Counted from the stretch's first letter, positions 9,868 through 17,803 are shown. The stretch is DNA of 64,000 nt from Rhodothermia bacterium (GCA_030427885.1 JAUICM010000001.1:124001-188000), one strand, 5' to 3'. The notes: a model not told the origin generated them from the letters alone. Made by a program: numbers and translations.

Positions 9868-9942
9868 TGCTTAGTTTTAAGTGATGAGTTTTGAATTGAT
9901 TGACCACTCAAAACTCAACACTGAGCACTCAAAACTAAAGAA
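9866..9942. repeat. Heptad-word hairpin element C, starting at the stop codon
   Basis: From the stop codon at 9865-9867 the sequence continues in strict 7-bp units. AGTNNTN-type units run over 9866-9893 and inverted TCANNAC-type units over 9908-9935, with a short loop region at 9894-9907. The arms are complementary if one 7-base unit is bulged out. The run ends at the ribosome-binding region of the next small gene. Confidence 0.72.
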
Positions 9943-9945
9943 ATT

Positions 9946-10131
9946 ATGAAATCAACGAATCTGCTCTTTTTGACACTTTTATTTTTAGTAATTGCATCCG
10001 GAGTCTTAATGGCCCAACCAGGTCTGCCGAACTCCCCAAGTCAGGCTCCTATCGATGGTGGCCTCGGGCTGCTTGCAGCAGCGGGCGGTATGTATGCATG
10101 GAAAAAGCTTCGTAATAAAACGGAAGCCTGA
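9946..10131 (+). CDS. 61-residue PID-CTERM-like sorting-signal protein
   Basis: The product is almost only targeting signals. Residues 1-23 are a Sec signal ending VLMAQ. A Pro/Ser-rich linker of about 12 residues follows, then PIDGG (35-39), a short hydrophobic stretch (LGLLAAAGGMYAW) and a basic end (KKLRNKTEA). PIDGG plus membrane segment plus basic tail is the layout I know as the PID-CTERM sorting signal of Bacteroidota, thought to be handled by an exosortase-like enzyme; no such enzyme lies in this window. Mature product after two cuts would be a tiny peptide. It follows a T9SS-secreted protein but is separated from it by element C. The gene call is likely; its role is unknown. Confidence 0.7.
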   Translation: MKSTNLLFLTLLFLVIASGVLMAQPGLPNSPSQAPIDGGLGLLAAAGGMYAWKKLRNKTEA

Positions 10132-10169
10132 TCCGGCTCATTATCCACCAAAACTTTATGTACAGGTCG

Positions 10170-10230
10170 GCTTGCAGCAGCGGGCGGTATGTATGCATGG
10201 AAAAAGCTCCGAAGCAAAAGTGAAAAGTAA
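10170..10230 (+). pseudogene. Duplicated C-terminal tail of the PID-CTERM-like gene
   Basis: Positions 10170-10208 repeat 10071-10109 exactly (39 bases, offset 99). Because 99 is a multiple of three, the copy stays in the same frame as the upstream gene: it would encode LAAAGGMYAWKKL and a basic tail ending at the TAA at 10228-10230. It has lost the PIDGG part, signal peptide and start. The 33 codons between the upstream TGA and this copy contain no other stop. It is most simply a remnant of a tandem duplication. Confidence 0.65.
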
Positions 10231-10280
10231 AAAGTGAAAGTAACTTTCTTTCACTTTTCCCATTTGCCTTTTTACTTAAA
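10218..10280. repeat. Heptad-word hairpin element D
   Basis: Units of the type AAGTGAA/AAGTAAA (10218-10238) start inside the decayed tail copy and span its TAA. Inverted units of the type TTNNCTT fill 10250-10277. The arms 10230-10240 and 10248-10258 pair perfectly over 11 bp around a 7-base loop. It lies about 50 bp before the next start codon. Confidence 0.7.
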
Positions 10281-10326
10281 TACAATCTGCTAAAATCAGT
10301 CGGTAAAATTCCCTATCATCGGAGGC

Positions 10327-11142
10327 ATGGGAAAGCAGAAAAAAACAGTCTACAGTTTTATTGGAACCATTGTGGTTCTGTACATAGGAGTGTGTGTTTA
10401 TTTTTATGCCATTCAGAATAAGATACTCTTCCATCCCAGTGTGTTAGATCAGGATCATCAGTACAGCTATTCCTTTGATTTTGAAGAGCGAACCTTTGAA
10501 GTGGAAGAAGGGATCAGGATCCATGCCATTCATGCCAAAGCACCGGATTCAACAAAAGGACTCATCTTCTTTTGTCACGGTAATGCCAGAAGTAATGAAA
10601 CCAATCCAGCCGTATTTGAGATTTTTCTGAATCAGGGTTACGATGTACTGTATCCTGATTACCGGGGCTTCGGAAAAAGCAGTGGCGAGCTGGAAGATGA
10701 GGGTGATCTGATCGGGGACTTTCTGACGATCTACTCACGGATGAAAAGGGAATACAATGAAAAAGATATTGTTGTAGTAGGCTATTCTCTTGGTTCAGGA
10801 GTGGCAGCCCAGGTCGCTGCGGCCAACGATCCAAAAGCGCTAATGATATGGACTCCGTATTATAGTATGGTTGATATGAAGGACAGTTCATATCCGTTTT
10901 TACCTACATTTTTGCTCAAATACCGGCTCCGTACCGATCTTGCTTTGCCAAAGGTAGAAGAACCCATTACGATCTTTTATGCACGAAATGATGAGATCCT
11001 GCCTATAGAGCGCTCACTGAATCTTACCAAACTTTTAAAAGAAGATGATGAGTATTTCATCCTCGAAAATCAGGGGCATAATCACGTGTACACCAATCAG
11101 GAGCTTGTAAGCAGACTCCCCGAAATTTTAGAAAGGAACTAA
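10327..11142 (+). CDS. Membrane-anchored alpha/beta hydrolase (BEM46/YfhR-like)
   Basis: A 271-residue protein with one N-terminal transmembrane helix (residues 9-29) followed by the ILFHPS element common in this group. The hydrolase fold shows an oxyanion region FFCHGNA (81-87), DYRGFGKS (111-118), the nucleophile Ser154 in GYSLGSG, a likely acid in ARNDEILP (about 223) and a catalytic His in GHNH near residue 252. All triad residues are present. The substrate is unknown; the family includes lipases, thioesterases and peptidases. It is only 6 bases upstream of rmuC and is probably co-transcribed. GGAG sits only 2-3 bases before the ATG, a rather short spacing. Confidence 0.88.
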   Translation: MGKQKKTVYSFIGTIVVLYIGVCVYFYAIQNKILFHPSVLDQDHQYSYSFDFEERTFEVEEGIRIHAIHAKAPDSTKGLIFFCHGNARSNETNPAVFEIFLNQGYDVLYPDYRGFGKSSGELEDEGDLIGDFLTIYSRMKREYNEKDIVVVGYSLGSGVAAQVAAANDPKALMIWTPYYSMVDMKDSSYPFLPTFLLKYRLRTDLALPKVEEPITIFYARNDEILPIERSLNLTKLLKEDDEYFILENQGHNHVYTNQELVSRLPEILERN

Positions 11143-11148
11143 CAGAAG

Positions 11149-12462
11149 ATGGAACCCATCATCGTAGCAATAATCAGTGTAGTACTTGGAGCCATAGCAG
11201 GATTCTTTATTTCACACTTTAAGTCAAAGTCTGAGAGCTCACGGCTGGAAGAGCGAAATGCTAATCTGAATGAACAGCTTGAGGAAACCGAGTCGAAACT
11301 TACACTGCTTACTAATCAAAAAGAGGAAGAGGTATCAAAGGAACGGGATCGTGCTAATTCGCTGGATAAACAGCTGGCAGAGCTGAATGCCGATTACCGT
11401 AACCTCAAAGAACGACTGGATGAGCAGAAGAATGAGCTGTCGGAAATGCAGGAGCAATTGAAGGTCCAGTTTGAGAACCTGGCGAATAAGATCATGGATG
11501 AGAAATCAGAGAAATTTGCGAAGCAAAACAAGGAAAGCCTGGATCAGATCCTGAAACCACTGGGCGAGAATCTGGAGTCGTTCAAGAAAAAAGTAGAGGA
11601 GACGTACAACGAGGAAAACCGCCAGAGAGCGACACTGAAAGAACAGATCCGGCAAATGGCGGAACTTAACCAGAAGATGAGTGACGACGCCAAGAATCTC
11701 ACTAAAGCCCTGAAAGGGGACAGCAAAGCCCAGGGAAACTGGGGGGAAGTGATCCTTGAGCGTATATTGGAACGTTCAGGTCTGACCAAAGGTCGTGAGT
11801 ACGAAGTTCAGCAGAGTGCAACCACGGAAGAAGGGAAAAGATTACAACCCGATGTGGTGGTTCATCTGCCCGACGAGAAATTTCTGATCATTGATTCAAA
11901 AGTATCACTAACAGCCTATGAACGGTTTTCATCTGCAGATGATGAAGCAGAGGCGGAGTCAGCTCTGAAAATGCATGTTACATCCATTCGTTCCCATGTA
12001 AAGGGATTAAGTGCCAAGAACTATCAGCATATACATGGTGATCGCAGTCCTGATTTCGTACTTCTGTTTGTACCCATAGAATCCGCGTTTGGGGTAGCAC
12101 TTCAATCCGACCCGAATCTCTATTACGAAGCCTTCGACCGGAATATCGTGATCGTGAGTCCTTCTACTTTATTGGCAACACTGGCTACCATAGATAGCGT
12201 TTGGAAGCAGGAATATCAGAATAAGAATGCCCTGGAGATCGCACAGAGGGGTGGTGCCTTGTATGATAAGTTTGTGCTGTTCGTGGAAAGCTTGGATCAA
12301 ATAGGGGATCGGATCAGACAGACTCAAAAAAGTTATGATGATGCACGTACCAGACTTTCGGAAGGTTCTGGAAATCTAATTCGACAGGCAGAAATGTTGA
12401 AAGAACTTGGTGCCAAGGCTACAAAAAAGCTTCCGGATGGTTTTTCTGATTCGGGGGAGTAG
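11149..12462 (+). CDS. rmuC: DNA recombination protein RmuC
   Basis: A 437-residue protein with an N-terminal membrane anchor (residues 3-22), a long charged coiled coil (about 30-190) and the RmuC domain. Its core block GNWGEVILERILERSGL begins near residue 195, and FLIIDSKVSLTAYERF lies near 245. RmuC limits inversion and recombination at short inverted repeats in E. coli and has a PD-(D/E)XK-like nuclease fold; the D-S-K in LIIDSKVSL fits that core. It probably forms an operon with the upstream hydrolase. In a region rich in inverted-repeat hairpins its presence is noteworthy, but this is a housekeeping gene in many bacteria. Confidence 0.95.
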   Translation: MEPIIVAIISVVLGAIAGFFISHFKSKSESSRLEERNANLNEQLEETESKLTLLTNQKEEEVSKERDRANSLDKQLAELNADYRNLKERLDEQKNELSEMQEQLKVQFENLANKIMDEKSEKFAKQNKESLDQILKPLGENLESFKKKVEETYNEENRQRATLKEQIRQMAELNQKMSDDAKNLTKALKGDSKAQGNWGEVILERILERSGLTKGREYEVQQSATTEEGKRLQPDVVVHLPDEKFLIIDSKVSLTAYERFSSADDEAEAESALKMHVTSIRSHVKGLSAKNYQHIHGDRSPDFVLLFVPIESAFGVALQSDPNLYYEAFDRNIVIVSPSTLLATLATIDSVWKQEYQNKNALEIAQRGGALYDKFVLFVESLDQIGDRIRQTQKSYDDARTRLSEGSGNLIRQAEMLKELGAKATKKLPDGFSDSGE

Positions 12463-12504
12463 TCTAGCTTCTTTAATACTCGATTAAAAGTTAATATTGA
12501 ACGT

Positions 12505-12612
12505 TAACCCTCCTCTTTGTTTCTCCTCCCAAGGAGGAGAATACTCATTATTTATGAGAAGAAGTCTGATCAAAGAGCTTCCCCTCCGTGGAGGGGATTG
12601 AGGGGAGGGTTA
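12505..12612. repeat. REP/MITE-like composite palindrome
   Basis: A 108-bp intergenic element with 9-bp terminal inverted repeats, TAACCCTCC at 12505-12513 and GGAGGGTTA at 12604-12612. Inside are three hairpins: TTCTCCTCC/GGAGGAGAA (12521-12541), CTCAT/ATGAG (12544-12558) and CCCCTCC/GGAGGGG (12581-12596). CCCCTC-rich intergenic repeats like this are common in Bacteroidota. No coding capacity. It sits between rmuC and mtgA. Confidence 0.65.
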
Positions 12613-12730
12613 GAGGACTCGATGATTTGCTTACTTTAAAAATATTGGAGTTTTGTTAGATCCAGAAACATTTTTTTTGAACCCCTACTAAAAGTGAAAT
12701 AATTGCGTTTAAAGAGCGTAAATTCACTTT

Positions 12731-13516
12731 ATGGAATCACTCAGGAACAAGTTCACTTTTTCAAAAATTGCTAAGATCGGTGCCGGGATTCTGTCCGTAT
12801 GGGCAGTCTGGTTTACGTGTTTTATACTGATTCTTCGCTGGGTTAATCCGCCATTCACAGCCTTTACCCTTCAGGAAGACTGGCCGGAATTGAATGCAGA
12901 TTCTTATGATCTGAGGGATGAATGGGTTTCATATGAGGACATCCCGGAAAACATCAAGTGGGCAGTAATTGCATCCGAGGATCAGCGTTTCTGGCAACAT
13001 AGCGGATTGGATATAGCAGCTATCGCCAAAGCCATAGAAGAGAATGAAGAAGGAGGACGAGTCCGGGGAGCCAGCACGATCTCACAACAGGTGGCTAAAA
13101 ATCTGTTTTTATGGAGCGGTAAGTCTTATTTCAGAAAAGGACTTGAGGCGGGTATTACGCTGTCTATAGAGACTCTTTGGCCTAAGGAACGAATCCTGGA
13201 GGTATATCTGAACATCGCAGAGTTTGGTCCGGGAGTATTTGGCATTGGAAAAGCATCGGATCATTTTTTCGCTAAGAAGGCTCCTGAACTTACCAATGAT
13301 GAAGCTGCAAGGATGGCGGTTGTATTACCAAATCCTAAACGAATGAGGGTGGAGCCACCAAGTCCGTTTGTAGCAGATCGTAAAGATTGGGTACTGAGAA
13401 ATATGACTCAATTAAGTGGAATAGCTTATGCCCCAAACCGGATCCAGTGCCTGAAGTCAATTATCGGGATTCGATGTCAATATCACGTGCCAGCTATGAA
13501 GCTCTTCAACCAATGA
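12731..13516 (+). CDS. mtgA: Monofunctional peptidoglycan glycosyltransferase, C-terminus probably frameshifted
   Basis: A 261-residue GT51 enzyme that polymerises lipid II into glycan strands. It has a membrane helix at about residues 14-35, the catalytic Glu in IASEDQRFWQHSG (about 80), the conserved GASTISQQVAKNLFLW, ERILEVYLNIAEFGPGVFGI, and the final GT51 block AVVLPNPKRM. After GIAYAP the reading frame gives a Cys/His/Ile-rich tail unlike the rest. The neighbouring frame gives an acidic, Ala/Ser-rich tail ending at 13572. One extra C in the CCCC run at 13431-13434 would join them. The enzyme core is complete, so activity may survive either way. Confidence 0.9.
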   Translation: MESLRNKFTFSKIAKIGAGILSVWAVWFTCFILILRWVNPPFTAFTLQEDWPELNADSYDLRDEWVSYEDIPENIKWAVIASEDQRFWQHSGLDIAAIAKAIEENEEGGRVRGASTISQQVAKNLFLWSGKSYFRKGLEAGITLSIETLWPKERILEVYLNIAEFGPGVFGIGKASDHFFAKKAPELTNDEAARMAVVLPNPKRMRVEPPSPFVADRKDWVLRNMTQLSGIAYAPNRIQCLKSIIGIRCQYHVPAMKLFNQ

Positions 13517-13568
13517 TGTGGATCAGTGCGGAAGATTCTGCCGCCTATGCTGACAGCCTGATGCAGTT

Positions 13569-14441
13569 TTAAACAGGTTTATAGCGCTGGATGTAGAATC
13601 CGCTTAGAATAGGCAACTTGATCTCATTTTTCTTCAGGAATTCTTCTCTCATCAGCTTGTAAGAGATCTCGTCAGTAAGTTTATATCCCAGTTCTTCAAG
13701 CAGCTCAACAAATTCTTCCCGTACCAGCTTGAATTTCAAAGCCTCACCTACCATTCTCACACCAGTTCGGAAAACCACCCGGTGGAACAAACTGAGTTCG
13801 TCTAAGGAAAAGAAAGTGGTTAAAAGTTCATTACTGGAATTAAGTTCCCTGATATCATTGAATATGTTCTCGGAAGGAGAAAGGGAGAGGTAGTCGAAAA
13901 AACCTTCGGCAACAAAGAGTGTTTTCTTCTTGCGGTCAAATTCTTCTGAACCAAGTAATAAGGACTTTACACTGGCTTCCCGGACATCGATCTCCCCAAA
14001 GTGGAGATGTATACTTTCGTAGCCTGCAGATTCCATAAAATGCTTCTTAGGCCTGATCATATAGTCGTGATCCAGTTCGAAACAATGAGTCCCTTTTTGT
14101 GATATATACGCACCAAGATGATCAAATCCTGAACCCAGGATAACGAACTGCTCAAATCCTTCTTCAAGAGCCAGATCTATTTTCTGAGTGATGTAATGCT
14201 TTCTGCAAATGATATGCATCAGGTCACCGGGGAGCAGCATTTCTTCCGAGAGTATGAAGACCTTTCGCCAGAAGGGAGAAGTAAGGGAATCGTGATACCA
14301 GCTCAGGTGCTTTGGAAGAAAGTCCACCATCTTCTCATAGAACTCCAGGATAGATGGGGCAAAATGCCGTCCCAGTTTATCATCAAGTGTGAGGCCATAG
14401 AACTTGACAGCGATGTAGGCGGCAGTGTGTGAAATTTTCAT
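13569..14441 (-). CDS. Leucine-carboxyl-methyltransferase-like SAM-dependent methyltransferase
   Basis: A 290-residue class I methyltransferase of the LCM/PPM1 group. The SAM site appears as QFVILGSGFDHLGAYIS (about 98-114) with an acidic loop FELDHDYMIRPKKHF (about 120-134), as in this family; AEGFFDYLS corresponds to the family's G.. YL segment. Substrates of bacterial members range from small carboxylates to polyketides and cannot be told here. Its ATG overlaps the stop of the RluA-type gene (TAATG), so the two are translated together. Its 3' end meets the mtgA 3' end tail to tail; with the frameshift repaired the two would overlap by 4 bases. Confidence 0.8.
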   Translation of the reverse strand: MKISHTAAYIAVKFYGLTLDDKLGRHFAPSILEFYEKMVDFLPKHLSWYHDSLTSPFWRKVFILSEEMLLPGDLMHIICRKHYITQKIDLALEEGFEQFVILGSGFDHLGAYISQKGTHCFELDHDYMIRPKKHFMESAGYESIHLHFGEIDVREASVKSLLLGSEEFDRKKKTLFVAEGFFDYLSLSPSENIFNDIRELNSSNELLTTFFSLDELSLFHRVVFRTGVRMVGEALKFKLVREEFVELLEELGYKLTDEISYKLMREEFLKKNEIKLPILSGFYIQRYKPV

Positions 14442-15133
14442 TAATACTCGAAAATATCCCAGGGTTGTTGTTTGGGAGGCTTCACTGAAAACTTCATCAT
14501 TTTATCGAGGGTCGGATGTTTGAACTCAAGTCTCACAGCTCTGAGGGCCAGACTTTTACCCGGTCCGGTATCTTCTTCGGCATACTTGTAATCACCCCAG
14601 ATCGGATGCCCGATCTTTTCAAGCTGTACACGTATCTGGTGGGGTCGGCCGGTGACCAGGTCAACTTCAACCACACTGTAATGTGCACTTTGTTTAATGG
14701 TCTCAAAGTGAAGTTTGGCTTCTTTGGTCTTCTTTTTGCTCGATTTGTACGCCTTTACAGTATTTGTTCGCCGGTCTTTTTGTAGGTGATGAACCAGAGT
14801 TGAGTCCATGGGAGTCATGCCGTACACCAAAGCCCAGTACGTTTTATTCATTCTGTTCTTACGAATCTCTTCGGATATCCTGGAGGCAGCTTTAGATGTT
14901 TTTGCCAAAACCATCAGGCCACTTACCGGACGGTCAAGACGATGTACCAGTCCAAGCCATACATCACCGGGTTTCTTGTATTCTTTTTTGATGTATTCCT
15001 TGCAAAGATTCAGAATATCAGGATCTCCGGTATGATCTTCCTGAGAAAGTACACCTGCGGGCTTATCAATGACCAAAAGGTGGTTATCTTCGTAAATAAT
15101 AGGGATGTTGGGACGGGTGCGGGTGCTTTTCAT
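14441..15133 (-). CDS. RluA-family pseudouridine synthase
   Basis: About 230 residues from the ATG at 15133; the TTG three codons upstream is inside the promoter-like box and is less likely. Typical RluA blocks are seen: PIIYEDNHLLVIDKPAGVLSQ at the N-terminus, GLVHRLDRPVSGL with the catalytic Asp, KTYWALVYG, LVTGRPHQIRVQL and a short IWGDYKY. No S4 domain precedes the catalytic domain, so it resembles the RluA/TruC branch that modifies 23S rRNA or tRNA. The target position cannot be assigned. It leads a two-gene unit with the methyltransferase, making a second RNA-related role for that enzyme thinkable but unproved. Confidence 0.9.
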   Translation of the reverse strand: MKSTRTRPNIPIIYEDNHLLVIDKPAGVLSQEDHTGDPDILNLCKEYIKKEYKKPGDVWLGLVHRLDRPVSGLMVLAKTSKAASRISEEIRKNRMNKTYWALVYGMTPMDSTLVHHLQKDRRTNTVKAYKSSKKKTKEAKLHFETIKQSAHYSVVEVDLVTGRPHQIRVQLEKIGHPIWGDYKYAEEDTGPGKSLALRAVRLEFKHPTLDKMMKFSVKPPKQQPWDIFEY

Positions 15134-15139
15134 AGAAAA

Positions 15140-15147
15140 CAAAGATA
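15140..15147 (-). promoter_or_regulatory. TATCTTTG -7 box directly before the RluA-type start
   Basis: On the minus strand TATCTTTG matches the Bacteroidota -7 consensus TAnnTTTG and ends 6 bases before the ATG at 15133. Transcription would then begin at or next to the start codon, leaving no room for a ribosome-binding site. No clear -33 TTTG is seen. Confidence 0.4.
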
Positions 15148-15204
15148 CGAGGTTATCGAACTCTTATCATCTTTGTTTTGGGAATGTACTACAAGAATAA
15201 ACCA

Positions 15205-15446
15205 GTCATTGCGAGCGAAAGCGAAGCAATCTTGTTGATCAGGGTGTGCGTCTGGTTCCGGAGATCGCCGCGTCGAATAAGCATCTATGCCCTGAATACT
15301 ACACTCCTCCTCGCGATGACCGAAAGTGAGTCATTGCGAGCGAAAGCGAAGCAATCTCGTTGATCAGGGTGTGCGTCTGGTACCAGGAGATCGCCGCGTC
15401 GAATAAGCGTCTATGCCCTGAATAGTGCAATCCTCCTCGCGATGAC
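15205..15446. repeat. Tandem pair of GTCATTGCGAG intergenic repeats
   Basis: Two near-identical copies, 15205-15320 and 15330-15446, separated by 9 bases. Each begins GTCATTGCGAG and ends CTCGCGATGAC, almost perfect inverted ends. Copy 2 differs from copy 1 by a few substitutions and one extra base near the middle. The GTCATTGCGAGCGAAAGCGA end is a known dispersed intergenic repeat type in many bacteria. Together with flanks it fills the 300-bp gap between the RluA-type gene and the GH127 gene, the only gap of that size in the window. Short open frames through it are artefacts of the repeat. Confidence 0.85.
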
Positions 15447-15451
15447 AAATT

Positions 15452-17803
15452 CTACTCTTCTTCTAATAACCGGATCTCAAATACCCCACCTGCATAGGAA
15501 TTTTCGTGAGCCTCAAACCGGACGGTCATGGTCTCTGCAAGCATCGATTCCGGAATTGTATAATCCACATCAAAGAAAAGGTCTTTATGGCCGGTAGAGC
15601 TTACCGTTTCCAAAACCTTTCCATTTATGAGAATATCAAATGTTCGTCCGCTGTCTCCACCCGAATAGGTCACACGGAGTATCTTTCCTTCTTTATCAGG
15701 ATTACTTAAGTCGTAGCTGAACCATCCTGTAGCATGCCTCCAGTATCGGCTGTTATGGATCCCTGATTCAGTTCGTTCGCCTTTAAAATTATGTTCAGAC
15801 TCTGGCTGTTGTTCTCCGGTTGCCACCATATCAACGGTAATTTCATTCAGGGCGATCATAGCCGCTTCCTGCTTTCTCACTTCCTCCTGCCGTTCATCCA
15901 TTTCTTGTTTACTCAGTACCGGCCAGTACATCATATACCGAGCATCATGAATTGTGAAGAAGGGGACTAATTTCAGGTCAGAAAAAGATGCCGGGTATAA
16001 CAGCGAATCAAAGCTAAAAGATAAAGGACCTGTTTTAGATAATTTTTCGATGATTCCCTCTGGTTGATCTGTTAGCAGAATGGGTGCTTCATCAATTGGA
16101 TAGAATTTGTCGCTGGCCACATGAGCCATTCTTCCGTCATCAGCGAACAAACCTCCCAGATCTGTTGTATCTGTAACTGCTGCCAGTACGACCGGGCCTC
16201 GTACAAAAGCTGCCCAGTTCGAGCCATCAGGCAGATATTCCAGCTTGGTTTTCATAGGTAAGCTAACAGTGATCACATCACCGGACTCCCATGTTCTTTC
16301 AATGCTTATATATGATAGGGAATTGGTTGAATGATCCCAGGTATCTCCGTTTATGTTGACTTGTGCATCACCATTAACCCAGTCTGGTTTACGGATAGAA
16401 ATAGCAAACTTCTTAGGTTCATCGACCCGGACCTGTAAACGGGTGCTTTCCTCAAATGGGAATTTTGTTGTTTGAGTGATACTGACACCTTGTTCTGCCC
16501 AATCCAGTTCAGACGGAATAAAAAGGTTTACGAAGAGATCTTCTCTATTGTGAGCGTAGATCAATTCTCCATATTTACCATGGTTTTCGAGGCCGGAACC
16601 CACACAACACCAGAAACTGGTTTGAGCTTGAGAATACACACGATAATGCCGTGGGCGGAGAGGAGTGAAATAAACAAACCCACCATCCGGGTGCTGTGAT
16701 GAAAGTATGTGGTTGTATAAAGCCCGTTCGTAAAAATTAATGTATTTAGCCTGAGGATCGTCCGTGAAAAGCAGTTTGGTCAATTTCAGCATGTTATAGG
16801 TATTGCAAGTCTCAGGGCCCTGATTGGAATTAATCATGGTCGAGAAATCATCAACAGGATTAAAGTGCTCGCTAACACTATTTCCACCAAAAGCCACGGA
16901 GCGTTTCTCTACCACATTATCCCAAAATCTTTTAGCGGCACCTTTCCAGGCTTCATTATTTGTGATCTCAGCAACTCTTTCATAACCGATCACTTTAGGG
17001 ATCTGGGTGTTGGCATGTTTACCGGTCAGATCGTCTTCTCCTGCAATAAGGGGATCAAGAATTGCTTTATGAGAATATCGTTTAGCCAGGTCCAGATACT
17101 CCTTATTTCCCGTAATGGAATACACATCTGCAAACACTTCGTTCAGGCCACCATGTTCGCTTCGGAGCATATCCTGAATTTGTTCATCCGTGAGGTTCTT
17201 ATTGATATCAACGAACCAATCAGTAAGCTGGATGAGCATGTCTTTTGCTTTAGGAATGCCAGCGATAAGGTAAGCATCTTTAAGCCCGGCAAAGAGTTTG
17301 TGAATATTATACAAGGGCACCCAGCCACCATTCAGAGAAAATCCACCGGCATTGATCTTACCTTCAGAAACTTCTTTCCAGATCTTTTGTCCGTTTGGAA
17401 TACCACCCACATATCCGTTTCCATTAGCGACCTGACATCGCTCCAGCTCATCAATGAAATAGTTCAGGCGCTCCAGCATTTCAGTATCACCGGTGGAGGC
17501 ATACATCTGTGCAACAGCCGTTAAATAATGTCCTCCTATGTGTCCGTTCAACCCTGTGTTTTCCCAGTTTCCATACAAGGGAGCTTTTGGTTCGAGTCCT
17601 GCATCGATCAGGTAAGGTGCCAGGAGACGATCAGGATCAAGTTCAGAAATATATTCTGCATCGGTTTCCTGAGCTTCAAGAAAAGGGCTGTCCAACAGAG
17701 TAACTGAAGAAAGGTGAAAAGCTTGAAGGTGTTCAGGTGCAGGTTTTTCGCATCCTGCAAAGAAGATCACAAATAATAAGAAAGCGGAGATAGATCTCTT
17801 CAT
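15452..17803 (-). CDS. GH127 beta-L-arabinofuranosidase-type lipoprotein
   Basis: About 783 residues from the ATG at 17803, which opens a clear lipoprotein signal (MKRSISAFLL... FFAGC); 34 more in-frame codons upstream lack a signal and are not favoured. The alpha/alpha barrel of GH127 (DUF1680) is recognised by LNGHIGGHYLTA, NGGWVPLYNIHK, QGPETCNTYNML and SFWCCVGSGLENHG. In the Bifidobacterium enzyme HypBA1 the equivalent Glu and three Cys bind zinc and one Cys is the nucleophile; all are present. An extra C-terminal beta domain (about 660-783) ends in AGGVFEIRLLEE. It probably removes L-arabinofuranose or a related sugar from plant or algal glycans at the cell surface. No sugar-uptake partners are adjacent. 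Confidence 0.88.
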   Translation of the reverse strand: MKRSISAFLLFVIFFAGCEKPAPEHLQAFHLSSVTLLDSPFLEAQETDAEYISELDPDRLLAPYLIDAGLEPKAPLYGNWENTGLNGHIGGHYLTAVAQMYASTGDTEMLERLNYFIDELERCQVANGNGYVGGIPNGQKIWKEVSEGKINAGGFSLNGGWVPLYNIHKLFAGLKDAYLIAGIPKAKDMLIQLTDWFVDINKNLTDEQIQDMLRSEHGGLNEVFADVYSITGNKEYLDLAKRYSHKAILDPLIAGEDDLTGKHANTQIPKVIGYERVAEITNNEAWKGAAKRFWDNVVEKRSVAFGGNSVSEHFNPVDDFSTMINSNQGPETCNTYNMLKLTKLLFTDDPQAKYINFYERALYNHILSSQHPDGGFVYFTPLRPRHYRVYSQAQTSFWCCVGSGLENHGKYGELIYAHNREDLFVNLFIPSELDWAEQGVSITQTTKFPFEESTRLQVRVDEPKKFAISIRKPDWVNGDAQVNINGDTWDHSTNSLSYISIERTWESGDVITVSLPMKTKLEYLPDGSNWAAFVRGPVVLAAVTDTTDLGGLFADDGRMAHVASDKFYPIDEAPILLTDQPEGIIEKLSKTGPLSFSFDSLLYPASFSDLKLVPFFTIHDARYMMYWPVLSKQEMDERQEEVRKQEAAMIALNEITVDMVATGEQQPESEHNFKGERTESGIHNSRYWRHATGWFSYDLSNPDKEGKILRVTYSGGDSGRTFDILINGKVLETVSSTGHKDLFFDVDYTIPESMLAETMTVRFEAHENSYAGGVFEIRLLEEE

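Noticed and set aside
10129-10230. In-frame TGA followed by 33 open codons, suggesting selenocysteine read-through, since selD is present
   Set aside because: The downstream part is an exact repeat of the upstream tail and explains the open frame; no hairpin of SECIS type right after the TGA and no selA/selB in the window; selD is coupled to mnmH.
15178-15363. Open frames on the plus strand through the repeat block as small genes
   Set aside because: They translate the GTCATTGCGAG repeat twice (similar peptides appear in both copies), have no start signals and no family resemblance.
16865-17524. A 219-codon plus-strand frame opposite the GH127 gene
   Set aside because: It is antisense to conserved GH127 motifs and has no recognisable features; a frame shadow.
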